Of a stretch of 64,000 nt of DNA, positions 37,106 to 46,309 are shown one piece after another. A model generated the notes under the pieces. The model searched no databases. It worked only from the letters and a program-made list of their open reading frames with translations, and was not told the origin of the DNA. The stretch comes from Hyphomicrobiales bacterium (lineage in GTDB: Bacteria > Pseudomonadota > Alphaproteobacteria > Rhizobiales > Rhizobiaceae): the NCBI GenBank assembly GCA_900468805.1, contig UEIF01000028.1, positions 1-64,000 of the forward strand, in the 5' to 3' direction. Each line of letters starts with the position of its first letter. Within the stretch, counting starts at the first letter, position 1. The position numbers and the translations under genes are program-made.

Positions 37106-38188
37106 ATGACGACCCTGCGTGTCATAGCCGCCCTTCTGTCGCTGATGGCGTTGACGGCCGAAAGCCGTGCGGCCGGCGTGACGATCGGAGTCGTGGCGCC
37201 GCAGGGGGGCACTTTTGCCTCGCTCGGCGCCCAGATCTTCGCAGGAGCGAATTTCCAGATCCAGCAGGCGGGCGATACGGTCGTCCCTATCAACGAGACC
37301 TGCCAGGACAATAGCGGCCAGGCGATCGCCGATGCGCTGATCGCTGCCAAGGTCCAGATCGCGATCGGCTTCCTGTGCAGCGAGACGCTGGAAGGCGCCC
37401 TGCCGAAGCTGAAGGACGCCAGTATCCCTGCCATCACCGTATCAGTACGCTCACGCATCCTGATGGAAGATTCGCTGAAAAACGCCTGGCCCCTCTTCCG
37501 CCTCGGCCCGCAGGATAGTGATGAAGCTGCCAAGATCATCCAGATCATCCTGCAGCAATGGACGGCTTCTCCGATCGCCCTCATCGAAGATGGTACGATC
37601 CACGGCCGTGAACTGACGGAAGCCGTGCGCAACGCGCTGGAAGAAAATGGCCTGAAGCCCGTTTTCACCGACACCTACCGGCCGGGGCAGGAACAGCAGA
37701 TCGGCCTCGTGCGCCGCCTGAAGCGGGCCGGTGCTACCAAGGTTTTCATCGGCGGTGACAGGAACGATGTCGCCACCATCGCCCGTGACGCGAGGGCCGA
37801 AAACATCCCGCTCGACATCCTGAGCGGCGATGCGATGCGCGCTGCAAACCAGCCGCTCGCGCTGGCGGATGGCGTGCGCGCCGTTGCCATCCCCGAATAT
37901 GCGCTTCTGCCGGATGCGGCTGCGACCGTCGCGGCCCTGCGCGCGGCTGGAATCGAGCCGGAAGGCTATGTCCTGCCGGCAGCGGCCGCCGCGCTGATTG
38001 CCAGCCAGGCCGTGCAGGCTGCGATGGCCGAAGGCAAGCCGGTTGCCGAAAAGCTGATCAGCACGGAATTCCACACGCCCATCGGACCGGTCACCTTCAC
38101 GCCGGCCCATGAGCTTTCGAAAAATCCCTATCGTCTTCTCGAATGGCGCGGCGATGCTTTCGTCCCGCCTGCCGACGGGACCGACTGA
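37106..38188 (+). CDS. Periplasmic branched-chain amino acid-type binding protein (LivK-like)
   Basis: The 360-residue protein has a signal peptide (MTTLRVIAALLSLMALTAES, cut near AAG at residue 24) and a type I periplasmic binding fold: VTIGVVAPQGGTFASLGAQIFAGA near residue 25, AIGFLCSETLEGALP near 90, then YRPGQEQQIGLVRRLKRAGA near 193 and a C-terminal lobe. It resembles Liv/urea-type receptors, but no ABC permease or ATPase is nearby, so it may work with a remote transporter or as a sensor. Only the ATG at 37106 gives a signal peptide. Confidence 0.82.
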   Translation: MTTLRVIAALLSLMALTAESRAAGVTIGVVAPQGGTFASLGAQIFAGANFQIQQAGDTVVPINETCQDNSGQAIADALIAAKVQIAIGFLCSETLEGALPKLKDASIPAITVSVRSRILMEDSLKNAWPLFRLGPQDSDEAAKIIQIILQQWTASPIALIEDGTIHGRELTEAVRNALEENGLKPVFTDTYRPGQEQQIGLVRRLKRAGATKVFIGGDRNDVATIARDARAENIPLDILSGDAMRAANQPLALADGVRAVAIPEYALLPDAAATVAALRAAGIEPEGYVLPAAAAALIASQAVQAAMAEGKPVAEKLISTEFHTPIGPVTFTPAHELSKNPYRLLEWRGDAFVPPADGTD

Positions 38189-38248
38189 CCTATTGACAAT
38201 GCCGGGAGGCGGCTTGCCCGCTGCCGGTTGAGATGGAGACCGAGACCC

Positions 38249-38926
38249 ATGACGACACTGCCCATCCGCATCGCGCCGTCGATCCTGGCGGCAGATTTTG
38301 CAAAGCTCGGCGAGGAAGTACGCAACGTCACCGCAGCCGGCGCCGACTGGATCCATCTCGACGTCATGGACGGGCATTTCGTGCCGAACATCTCCTTCGG
38401 TCCTGACGTTATCAAGTCGTTGCGCTCCTATACGGATGCGACCTTCGACTGCCATCTGATGATCTCGCCGGCCGACCCCTATCTGGAGGCTTTCGCCAAG
38501 GCCGGCTGCGACCGCATCACCGTGCACGCAGAGGCAGGACCACATCTGCACCGCTCGCTGCAGACGATCCGCCATCTCGGCAAGAAGGTCGGTGTCACGC
38601 TCAATCCGGCAACGCCGCTTTCGGTGGTCGAGAACGTGCTTGACGATGTCGACCTCATTCTCATTATGTCCGTCAACCCCGGTTTCGGCGGCCAGAAATT
38701 CATTCCGGCAATGGCAGACAAGATCGCAGCGGCGAAGTCACTCATCGGTGATCGCCCGATCGAGCTTGAGGTGGACGGTGGCGTGACGGTCGATACCGCG
38801 CCCACCGTGGCAAAGGCCGGCGGCAATGTGCTCGTCGCCGGATCGGCAATTTTCAAGGGCGGCTCGGTCGAGTCCTATCGCCAGGCCATCACCGCCCTTC
38901 GCAACGCGGCTGAGGGAGCTCGCTAA
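38249..38926 (+). CDS. rpe: Ribulose-phosphate 3-epimerase
   Basis: The 225-residue TIM-barrel enzyme interconverts ribulose 5-phosphate and xylulose 5-phosphate. Signatures: IAPSILAADFAKLGEEV near residue 8, the metal site IHLDVMDGHFVPNISFGP near 33, CHLMISPADPY near 66, VTVHAEA near 90 (here ITVHAEAG), and LIMSVNPGFGGQKFIP near 137. The C-terminal phosphate loop is VAGSAIFKG. Its TAA overlaps the ATG of the next gene by one base, so expression of the secreted DUF2259 protein is coupled to it. Confidence 0.96.
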   Translation: MTTLPIRIAPSILAADFAKLGEEVRNVTAAGADWIHLDVMDGHFVPNISFGPDVIKSLRSYTDATFDCHLMISPADPYLEAFAKAGCDRITVHAEAGPHLHRSLQTIRHLGKKVGVTLNPATPLSVVENVLDDVDLILIMSVNPGFGGQKFIPAMADKIAAAKSLIGDRPIELEVDGGVTVDTAPTVAKAGGNVLVAGSAIFKGGSVESYRQAITALRNAAEGAR

Positions 38927-39654
38927 TGACGAAGCGCATGTTTATGGGCGGGTTTTTCGCCGCCCTGCTGACCGGCATGGCCGCCACGGCCTCGGCCGGC
39001 GACATTGCCAATATGCAGCCGGTCGGTTTCTCGGCCGATGGCAAGATCTTTGCCTTCCAGGAATTCGGCATGAAGGATGGAAAGGTGCCCTATTCGGATA
39101 CCTTTTTCATCGACACCGAAACCGGTGAAAACCTTGAAGGCACGCCCTTCCATCTGGAGCTGACAGACAAGGACGCTGATCTTTCCAAGGCGCGCCGACA
39201 GAACCTGACGGCTGCCCGCAAGCAGATGGACAAATACGACCTTCTGACCAATCCGGGCCTGATCGCCGCCTTCAACCCGCCGACCGAACTCGGCTCGCCA
39301 ATGAAGACGATCCGCTACACGACGCTTGCCAACGATGGCCCGCCGCGCGGCGCCTATACGCTGCTGCTCGGTGACGCCGATGTCGCAAAGCCGGATAGCT
39401 GCAAGGACGTCAACCGCGTCACCGGCTTTACGCTGCAACTCATCGAAAAGGACGGCGCGCCGCATCGCCAGCTGGTGCATGAAGACAAGTCGCTGCCGGA
39501 TGATCGGGGCTGCACGGTCGAATATCGCATGGGCGGCGCCCTCGTCTACCAGCCGGAATCGGCAAAGCCTGTTCACATCGCCCTCATTCTGGCGCTGAGC
39601 GCCGCGCCGGACGGCCGCAACGGCCGCTGGATCGCCGTTCCGGTTCACCCCTGA
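38926..39654 (+). CDS. Predicted secreted protein, DUF2259
   Basis: The 242-residue protein starts with a signal peptide (MTKRMFMGGFFAALLTGMAA, cut after ASA near residue 24) and continues DIANMQPVGFSADGKIFAFQ, the DUF2259 opening. Two Cys (DSCKDVN near residue 164 and RGCTVEY near 193) could form a disulfide. The function of this alphaproteobacterial family is unknown. It sits between rpe and a four-helix membrane protein, with 1-bp overlap and 2-bp gap, so the three form a transcript. Confidence 0.8.
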   Translation: MTKRMFMGGFFAALLTGMAATASAGDIANMQPVGFSADGKIFAFQEFGMKDGKVPYSDTFFIDTETGENLEGTPFHLELTDKDADLSKARRQNLTAARKQMDKYDLLTNPGLIAAFNPPTELGSPMKTIRYTTLANDGPPRGAYTLLLGDADVAKPDSCKDVNRVTGFTLQLIEKDGAPHRQLVHEDKSLPDDRGCTVEYRMGGALVYQPESAKPVHIALILALSAAPDGRNGRWIAVPVHP

Positions 39655-39656
39655 GA

Positions 39657-40142
39657 ATGAACCGTCTGCGGGCGGCATGGCCGTCCTTTTCAGAATTTTT
39701 CATTGGCGCCCCGCTCTGGGGCGTCCAGATGCTGCTCTCGGTCATGGTTGGCCTCTACCTGCGTAATGGATGGGAAACGAGCCACGTGCTCGATCTCTCC
39801 ATCCTCTATTTTAGCGGCGGGCTGCTCTCCTGGCCCTTCAACCTGCTTGTGGGGCGCTATTTCGCTCTGGGCCATAAGGTGGAGACGCGTTTCGCCGCTT
39901 TCTTCCTGGCGTTGACGACCGGCACGGTCCTGATGACAGCCTTTCTCTTCGCCATGGACTACCGGATTTTCTATGCCCGCTGGCATGCGCCGTTCGGCTC
40001 TGTCATCTGGATGTTCCAGTTTGTCTTTACCGGCGCCAGCGCCGTTTATCAGTTCCTCGTTATCGGTCTGGGGCTATTTCTGCCCCTTGGACTGGTCTGT
40101 CTTTTCGCCACCAGCCTGGCTCTTGCCAAACGCATGCGTTGA
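39657..40142 (+). CDS. Four-helix inner-membrane protein, unknown function
   Basis: The 161-residue protein has four predicted helices, near residues 18-36 (GAPLWGVQMLLSVMVGLY), 45-68, 78-100 (FAAFFLALTTGTVLMTAFLF) and 122-155. It ends with a short basic tail AKRMR. I do not recognise a family. The ATG lies 2 bp after the DUF2259 stop, so it is translated with it, and the pair may work together in the envelope. The hydrophobic pattern and tight spacing support it being real. Confidence 0.72.
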   Translation: MNRLRAAWPSFSEFFIGAPLWGVQMLLSVMVGLYLRNGWETSHVLDLSILYFSGGLLSWPFNLLVGRYFALGHKVETRFAAFFLALTTGTVLMTAFLFAMDYRIFYARWHAPFGSVIWMFQFVFTGASAVYQFLVIGLGLFLPLGLVCLFATSLALAKRMR

Positions 40143-40204
40143 GATTGCCGGCCGTCTTTGCTACAGGGGCCGCAGCTACTGTCACGAAATGAAGGCGCTC
40201 GCAC

Positions 40205-41512
40205 ATGATCCCTCGTTATTCCCGGCCCGAGATGGTCGCCATCTGGTCTCCCGAAACCAAGTTCCGCATCTGGTTCGAGATCGAGGCCCATGCCTGCGAC
40301 GCGCTGGCGGACCTCGGCGTGATCCCGAAGTCGGCGGCTGCCACCATCTGGGAAAAGGGCGGCAAGGCGACCTTCGACGTCGCCCGCATCGATGAGATCG
40401 AGGCCGTCACCAAGCATGACGTTATCGCCTTCCTGACCCACCTTGCCGAAATCGTCGGCCCGGACGCCCGCTTCGTCCATCAGGGCATGACCTCGTCCGA
40501 CGTGCTCGACACCACGTTCAACATCCAGCTCGTGCGCGCTGCCGATATTCTTCTTGCCGGCATGGACCGCGTTCTCACAGCGCTGAAGACGCGTGCCTTC
40601 GAGCACAAGGATACGATCCGCATCGGCCGCAGCCACGGCATCCATGCCGAGCCGACGACAATGGGCCTGACTTTCGCGCGCTTCTATGCCGAGATGAGCC
40701 GCAACCGCGCCCGTCTGGTCGCTGCCCGTGCCGAAATCGCCACGGGTGCCATCTCCGGCGCCGTCGGCACCTTCGCCAATATCGATCCGGTTGTCGAAGA
40801 GCATGTCTGCGCAGCCCTCGGCCTCGTTCCCGAGCCCGTCTCCACGCAGGTCATTCCGCGTGACCGCCATGCGATGTTCTTCGCCACCCTCGGTGTCATC
40901 GGCTCGTCGATCGAAAACGTCGCGACCGAAATTCGCCACATGCAGCGCACCGAAGTGCTGGAAGCGGAAGAATACTTCTCGCCGGGCCAGAAGGGCTCGT
41001 CGGCCATGCCGCACAAGCGCAACCCGGTTCTCACCGAAAACCTCACTGGCCTTGCCCGCCTTGTGCGCATGTCGGTGGTACCGGCCATGGAAAACGTGGC
41101 GCTCTGGCATGAGCGCGACATCAGCCATTCGAGCGTCGAGCGCGCTATCGGCCCCGACACGACCGTTACCCTCGATTTCGCGCTGAACCGTCTGGCCGGC
41201 GTGGTCGAAAAGCTCGTAGTCTATCCCGAGAACATGGAAAAGAACCTCAACAAGTTCCGTGGCCTCGTACATTCGCAGCGCGTTCTCCTGGCGCTGACCC
41301 AGGCCGGCGTCTCCCGCGAGGACGCCTACCGCCTCGTCCAGCGCAACGCCATGAAGGTCTGGGAACAGGGCAAGGATTTTCTGGAAGAACTGCTCGCCGA
41401 TGCCGAGGTCCGCGCCGCGCTTTCTGAAGAAGACATTCGGGAGAAGTTCGACCTTGGCTATCATACGAAGCATGTCGACACGATCTTCCGCCGCGTCTTC
41501 GGCGAAGCGTAA
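40205..41512 (+). CDS. purB: Adenylosuccinate lyase
   Basis: The 435-residue lyase cleaves SAICAR and adenylosuccinate in purine synthesis. Family blocks: MIPRYSRPEMVAIWS start, RFVHQGMTSSDVLDT near residue 88, TIRIGRSHGIHAEPTTMG near 138 with the catalytic His, and the fumarase/aspartase signature SPGQKGSSAMPHKRNPV near 260 with the catalytic Ser. HERDISHSSVERAIGPD near 303 is also conserved. It stands alone upstream of a terminator, 4.8 kb before the rest of the purine block. Confidence 0.97.
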   Translation: MIPRYSRPEMVAIWSPETKFRIWFEIEAHACDALADLGVIPKSAAATIWEKGGKATFDVARIDEIEAVTKHDVIAFLTHLAEIVGPDARFVHQGMTSSDVLDTTFNIQLVRAADILLAGMDRVLTALKTRAFEHKDTIRIGRSHGIHAEPTTMGLTFARFYAEMSRNRARLVAARAEIATGAISGAVGTFANIDPVVEEHVCAALGLVPEPVSTQVIPRDRHAMFFATLGVIGSSIENVATEIRHMQRTEVLEAEEYFSPGQKGSSAMPHKRNPVLTENLTGLARLVRMSVVPAMENVALWHERDISHSSVERAIGPDTTVTLDFALNRLAGVVEKLVVYPENMEKNLNKFRGLVHSQRVLLALTQAGVSREDAYRLVQRNAMKVWEQGKDFLEELLADAEVRAALSEEDIREKFDLGYHTKHVDTIFRRVFGEA

Positions 41513-41532
41513 TCGCTGCAAGATATCCCTTG

Positions 41533-41557
41533 AAACGGCGCCCATGAGGCGCCGTTT
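41533..41557. terminator. Bidirectional terminator after purB
   Basis: A perfect 10-bp stem AAACGGCGCC/GGCGCCGTTT with loop CATGA is followed by one more T. It lies 20 bp after the purB stop and 1 bp from the stop of the convergent iron-permease-like gene; the A/T ends serve both strands. Confidence 0.85.
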
Positions 41558-42028
41558 TCATTTCCGCTTGCGCTGCGTGGAAGCCACCGGCGTCTTGCGC
41601 TTTCTCGACTCGCGTTTTGCAGGTGATGTATCGGCCGGCTCGTCCGATATCTCGCAGGCCTCTGTCTCACCCTTGCCTTTAGCCGCTTTGGCCACCAGTT
41701 GGTCGAGATGCTTGAGGTCTTCTTCATCGAGATTTTCGATGCCGATGAAGCGGTTCTCCGCATGGCTGGTGAGGATGATCTCATTGAGCTTTGCCTGGAT
41801 GGCCCGCGTATCGCGTGTCTGCGCATTCTGCAGCACGAAGACCATCAGGAAGGTGATGATCGTCGTGCCGGTATTGATCACCAGCTGCCAGGTTTCCGAG
41901 TAGTCGAAGACAGGGCCGAGAGCAGCCCAGATGATCACGGCGATGAGCGCCAGAATGAAGGTCACCGGCTTGCCCGCCCACTCCGATATCTTGGTCGCGA
42001 AGTGGGCAAACACGTGGCGTATGGTCAC
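41558..42028 (-). CDS. Low-affinity iron permease family membrane protein
   Basis: The 156-residue protein has two helices near residues 20-40 (PVTFILALIAVIIWAALGP) and 48-70 (LVINTGTTIITFLMVFVLQN), followed by QNAQTRDTRAIQAKLNEIIL near 70-90, the pattern of the low-affinity iron permease-like family (PF04120). The C-terminal 60 residues are acidic, then Lys/Arg-rich and probably disordered. Iron transport has not been shown for most bacterial members. The start is GTG at 42028, 7 bp after AGGAGGA; the open frame upstream is antisense to other sequence and not coding. Confidence 0.85.
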   Translation of the reverse strand: MTIRHVFAHFATKISEWAGKPVTFILALIAVIIWAALGPVFDYSETWQLVINTGTTIITFLMVFVLQNAQTRDTRAIQAKLNEIILTSHAENRFIGIENLDEEDLKHLDQLVAKAAKGKGETEACEISDEPADTSPAKRESRKRKTPVASTQRKRK

Positions 42029-42103
42029 CTTGAAATCCTCCTCAGAAGTCGGCGCAAGACAAACTCCATGCAAGGTTCCGAGGTTCCAGAGTGCAGTGAA
42101 TTT

Positions 42104-42139
42104 CCGGGGGGCATCGTGGAAATTCGCGATACCCCCCGG
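42104..42139. other. Long GC-rich inverted repeat downstream of the DUF2189 gene
   Basis: CCGGGGGG-C-ATCG (42104-42116) pairs with CGAT-A-CCCCCCGG (42127-42139) over 12 bp with one C/A mismatch. It lies 12 bp past the stop of the minus-strand DUF2189 gene and 76 bp before the iron-permease-like start. No T-run follows, so it may be an attenuator or a Rho-dependent stop rather than an intrinsic terminator. Confidence 0.5.
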
Positions 42140-42150
42140 GATTGCTGCCG

Positions 42151-42954
42151 TCACATGGCTTCGCGGGCAATCAGCTTCCGGTAGAGATGCCAGGTCGCAT
42201 GGCCGAGGATGGGAATGACGAGTGCGAGGCCGACAAAGAGCGGGATTGTGCCGATGACGAGCGATGCGGCAACGATCAGGCCCCAGAGCAATACCGGTAC
42301 CGGATTGATGAAGGTTGCGCGGATCGAGGCGACCATCGCGGCCACCGCCCCGCAATCCCTGTCGAGCAGCATCGGGAAAGTCACGACGGTGATCGCCAGA
42401 ACGACGAAAGCAAAGCCGAGGCCGACCAGATTGCCCCACAGGATGAGCTGCATGCCTTCCGGCGTACTGAACACTTGCTGCAGGAAGAGCGACATGGAGC
42501 GCGGGAAGACTTCGCCGAGAAGCCCCGCATAGATGGTTTGCGCCGTGACCAGCCAGACGGTGAAGATCCCGAACAGCAGGAGGCCGACGGCGATGATGGA
42601 CGGCAAAGCCGGCGAGTGGCGCACGTCGAGTGCATGCGTCCAGGAGGAATCGAGTCCGGCTTCGCGCCGGCGGCTGATTTCGTAGAGGCCGATCGCGGCG
42701 ATCGGGCCGATCAGCACGAAGCCCGACATAAGCGGAAAGATCATCGGTGCAAGATTGGCGCCCGAACTCAGCATCGTCAGGAAGATGCCGGCGATCGGAT
42801 ACATGAGACACAGGAAAACATAATGCGAAGGCTTCTCGCGGAAATCCTCGAAACCGAGCCTGAGCGCGTCGAAGACGTCGGCTATGGTGATCTTATTGAC
42901 CACGGGCCGTGCGAAGCTCTCGCCAGCGCCCGTCATGACATGAAATGTCGTCAT
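42151..42954 (-). CDS. DUF2189 membrane protein
   Basis: The 267-residue protein has about six hydrophobic segments after a soluble start (VNKITIADVFDALRLGFEDFREKPSHYVF, split near residues 20-48), the usual DUF2189 (COG5473) opening. Segment GFVLIGPIAAIGLYEISRRREAG near 80-102 is also family-typical. Function unknown. The ATG at 42954 follows AGGAGG directly. It is upstream of the iron-permease-like gene on the same strand, with a strong inverted repeat between them. Confidence 0.85.
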   Translation of the reverse strand: MTTFHVMTGAGESFARPVVNKITIADVFDALRLGFEDFREKPSHYVFLCLMYPIAGIFLTMLSSGANLAPMIFPLMSGFVLIGPIAAIGLYEISRRREAGLDSSWTHALDVRHSPALPSIIAVGLLLFGIFTVWLVTAQTIYAGLLGEVFPRSMSLFLQQVFSTPEGMQLILWGNLVGLGFAFVVLAITVVTFPMLLDRDCGAVAAMVASIRATFINPVPVLLWGLIVAASLVIGTIPLFVGLALVIPILGHATWHLYRKLIAREAM

Positions 42955-43114
42955 GGCTTTCTCCTCCTCAGCCAAGATGAGCCGGAGGCGATGTGTCGGC
43001 AACAAGGGGCCGACACGAGAACGCAACCGGCAGACAGCCACTGTAGCAAATTTTTTGAGCTAAGTCGCTCTTTCCCTTGACATCGCAGTTACGCTTTCTC
43101 ACATCGGCGGCACC

Positions 43115-43669
43115 ATGAAAGCTTCAGACGCAGATATCCTCATCATTCCCGGCTATACCAATTCCGGTCCCGACCACTGGCAGACCCGCTGGGAAGCAAA
43201 ACTCAGCACGGCGCGACGCGTCGAGCAGGCGGAATGGTCGAAGCCCGTGCGCGACGACTGGACCGCCCGCATCGCCGAAGCGGTGAATGCCAGCACACGC
43301 CCCGTCGTGCTCATCGCCCATTCCCTTGGCGTGCCCTCGGTGATCCATGCCATCCCGCTGTTTCAGAAGCGCGTTGCCGGCGCCTTCTTCGTGGCGCCCC
43401 CCGATGTCGCCAATCCTGATATCCGCCCGAAGCATCTGATGACCTTCGGCCCCTACCCGCGCGATCCGCTGCCCTTCCCCTCGATTACGGTCGCCAGCCG
43501 CAACGATCCCTTCGGCACCTATGAGCATGCCGACGATATCGCCAACAGCTGGGGTTCCTTCCTGGTGGATGCCGGCGAGTCCGGTCACATCAACTCGGAA
43601 TCCGGTCACGGCCCGTGGCCGGAGGGCACGATGGTCTTTGCCCAGTTTCTCAGTCGCTTGCCCGGCTGA
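43115..43669 (+). CDS. RBBP9/YdeN family serine hydrolase
   Basis: The 184-residue protein opens ADILIIPGYTNSGPDHWQTRWE near residues 6-27, the RBBP9/YdeN signature. The nucleophile Ser is in VVLIAHSLGVPSVIHA near residue 70 (HSLG), the acid in VASRNDPFGTYEHA near 130, and the catalytic His in GHINSESGHGPWPEG near 156. Substrate unknown. It is a single gene between the divergent DUF2189 gene and the c-di-GMP regulator. Confidence 0.9.
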   Translation: MKASDADILIIPGYTNSGPDHWQTRWEAKLSTARRVEQAEWSKPVRDDWTARIAEAVNASTRPVVLIAHSLGVPSVIHAIPLFQKRVAGAFFVAPPDVANPDIRPKHLMTFGPYPRDPLPFPSITVASRNDPFGTYEHADDIANSWGSFLVDAGESGHINSESGHGPWPEGTMVFAQFLSRLPG

Positions 43670-43775
43670 GAAACCGGAATATCGGGGGTTTCCAGAGAAT
43701 TAAGCGATCGCTTTCTAAGTATTTCTTAATGGAAAGACCGCAGACTGCGCACACGCCAGAATAGCGAGAGCGCCC

Positions 43776-46079
43776 GTGAAGCAAAGCCAGTCGCCCAAAA
43801 CCGCCGCCGATATCAGTCGCGACGAACCGGCGGCCGATGGGTTCGCAAGCTACACCGATGATTCCGACATCGCCGAGCGTGAAAGCCGCTGGAACTATGC
43901 GCTGGTCGGTTCCGGCCTCGGCGTCTGGGATCACAATTATCGCCTCGACAAGAAATATTATTCCCAGACATGGAAGAACATCCGCGGCATGGCCCCGCAT
44001 GAGGAAGCGGATGGCGACTACGAAGCTTGGCTGCAGCTCGTACATCCTGATGACCGTGATTTTGTCGTCGAGGCGATAGAGCGCCAAAACGCCGGCGATC
44101 CGAATTGTCACGTCTTCCAGTATCGCGAGCGCCATAAGGACGGACATTGGGTCTGGATCGAATGCCGAGGGGCGCCTGTCGAATGGGATGAGAATGGCGC
44201 TGCACAGCGCGTCGTGGGCACGGATACCGATATTACCATCCGCAAGGAGACCGAGGAGATGCTGTCTCAGCTCTCCCGCCGTCTCGATCTTGCTCTGCAG
44301 ATCAGCGATATCGGCGTCTTCGAAGCCGACATCGATCATCGCACCGTCGAATGGGACGATCGCCTCATCGCGATCTACGGCATGAAGGGCCTCGATCGTC
44401 ACGCTGCCGCCGCTGCGTGGCCGGATGCGATCCATCCCGATGATCGCGAGCGCGTGCTCGGCACCGTCGAGAGCAATGTCCGAGACGAGATGCCCTTTCA
44501 CCAAGAATTCCGCATCATCCGGGGGGATGGCGCTGAGCGCATCATCCGCGCCCGCGCTGCCTTCTTCGTCGATGGCAACGGTTGCCGGCGGTTGATCGGC
44601 GCCAACTGGGACGTAACGGACGAAGTGGCGCTGCGCAACGAACTGCAGCGAGCCAAGGATCTCGCCGAAGCACGCAACAAGCAGCTCGAAGCCGCCAAGG
44701 AAAGCATCGAGCATCTGGCGTTCCATGATTATCTGACCGGCCTGCCGAACCGCCGCTATCTCGACAAGATGCTGGAGGAGCGCTCCACCCAGTGCCGCGA
44801 GGAAGGCCTGGCGCTCGCCATCCTTCATATCGATCTCGACCGCTTCAAGCAGATCAATGATACGCTCGGCCACCGCGCCGGCGACCATATGCTGAAACAT
44901 GCCGCCCGGGTATTGCGCGACTCCATTCGCGCCACTGATTTCGTCGCGCGCATCGGCGGCGATGAATTCGTCGTCCTCTGCATCGTCGATACCGCCTCGA
45001 AGAAGATCGCCACCGTCGCCGAACGCATCATCCGCGAGCTGCGCAAACCCATCAAATATGAGGGGCATGATTGCCGCTTCGGCGCCAGCATCGGCATCGC
45101 CATCGACAGCGGCCCGAAGCTCGATGAAAAGCAGCTTCTCCTCAATGCCGATATCGCGCTCTACCGGGCCAAGGGCTCCGGCCGCAACCGCCACGAATTC
45201 TTCTCGAATGCCGCGCGCCGCACGATCCTGACGGCCAAGCGCCTAGCTGACGAAATCCTGATCGGCCTGGAGCGCAGCGAATTCGTGCCCTTCTATCAGC
45301 CGCAATTCGATGCCCGCACGCTCGATATCGCCGGCATCGAGACGCTGGCCCGCTGGCAGCATCCCGAACACGGCCTGCTGGCCCCGGATCGTTTCCTCGA
45401 CATTGCCGAAGACCTCGACGTCGTCTCGACCATCGATGCCTTGATCCTCGAACGGGCGATCGCCGATCGGAAGGTCTGGGTCCGCGAAGGCTTCGCCATT
45501 CCCCGCATCTCGGTCAATGTCTCCGGCCGGAGACTGTCCGATCCGCAGCTCGGCAAGAAGCTGCGTTCGCTGAAGATCGAGCCCGGCACGATCTCATTCG
45601 AGCTTCTGGAATCCATCTCGCTCGACGATTGCGACGAGGCGGTGACCGCAAATCTGAAGAAGCTGAAGAAGCTCGGCATCGACATCGAAGTCGATGATTT
45701 CGGCACCGGCCATGCCTCGATCGTCAGCCTGCTGCGGCTGAGCCCGAAGACGCTGAAGATCGATCGCGAATTGATCAGCCGGCTGCCGCAATCGGCCGAG
45801 CAGCGCAAGCTCGTGCGCTCCATCATCGAAATAGGCCGCTCGCTGAACATTCTCGTCACCGCCGAAGGTGTGGAGACCACCGATCACGTCCGTATCCTGC
45901 AGGAGCTTGGTTGCGACATGCTGCAGGGCTATGCTCTCGCCCGGCCGATGCCTGCCATGCAGATCCCCGCGTTCATCCGCAGCGGAAGCTGGCGGCAGCC
46001 GGAGGGTGCGGCCCGCGCGCTGCAGACGGATCTGCGACTTTCCGTCGACCGGCCCATCTCCAAAACAGCCTCCAGATAA
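43776..46079 (+). CDS. PAS-PAS-GGDEF-EAL c-di-GMP regulator
   Basis: The 767-residue soluble protein has two PAS/PAC units (about residues 35-160 and 170-292), a short coiled linker, a GGDEF domain (about 320-475) and an EAL domain (about 490-740). The cyclase site GGDEF is intact (394-398) with an inhibitory RxxD site at 385-388. The phosphodiesterase side keeps Glu522 (as ETL), the DDFGTG motif at 640-645 and AEGVET, so both activities are possible. No membrane segment is visible, so the PAS domains probably sense a cytoplasmic signal. Start is GTG 43776; ribosome site weak. Confidence 0.92.
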   Translation: MKQSQSPKTAADISRDEPAADGFASYTDDSDIAERESRWNYALVGSGLGVWDHNYRLDKKYYSQTWKNIRGMAPHEEADGDYEAWLQLVHPDDRDFVVEAIERQNAGDPNCHVFQYRERHKDGHWVWIECRGAPVEWDENGAAQRVVGTDTDITIRKETEEMLSQLSRRLDLALQISDIGVFEADIDHRTVEWDDRLIAIYGMKGLDRHAAAAAWPDAIHPDDRERVLGTVESNVRDEMPFHQEFRIIRGDGAERIIRARAAFFVDGNGCRRLIGANWDVTDEVALRNELQRAKDLAEARNKQLEAAKESIEHLAFHDYLTGLPNRRYLDKMLEERSTQCREEGLALAILHIDLDRFKQINDTLGHRAGDHMLKHAARVLRDSIRATDFVARIGGDEFVVLCIVDTASKKIATVAERIIRELRKPIKYEGHDCRFGASIGIAIDSGPKLDEKQLLLNADIALYRAKGSGRNRHEFFSNAARRTILTAKRLADEILIGLERSEFVPFYQPQFDARTLDIAGIETLARWQHPEHGLLAPDRFLDIAEDLDVVSTIDALILERAIADRKVWVREGFAIPRISVNVSGRRLSDPQLGKKLRSLKIEPGTISFELLESISLDDCDEAVTANLKKLKKLGIDIEVDDFGTGHASIVSLLRLSPKTLKIDRELISRLPQSAEQRKLVRSIIEIGRSLNILVTAEGVETTDHVRILQELGCDMLQGYALARPMPAMQIPAFIRSGSWRQPEGAARALQTDLRLSVDRPISKTASR

Positions 46080-46309
46080 ACACCTGTATAACCCCTCCGA
46101 GATTTTGCCTTCATTTCACCGTAAACAAAAAGGCGGTAGTCTTCCCTTGCGAAGACATTCGATTCTCTTTGCGGTTTTCCGCGCAGGGCCGGAAACCGGG
46201 GAAGGAGTGACAGGCGGATTGTGAAACTCTCTCTTTTCCTTTAAGGGGACGCCACGAGATCGATCCACGCGCGCTATCCCAAGAGCGCCAACAGCAGAGA
46301 ATAACGACT

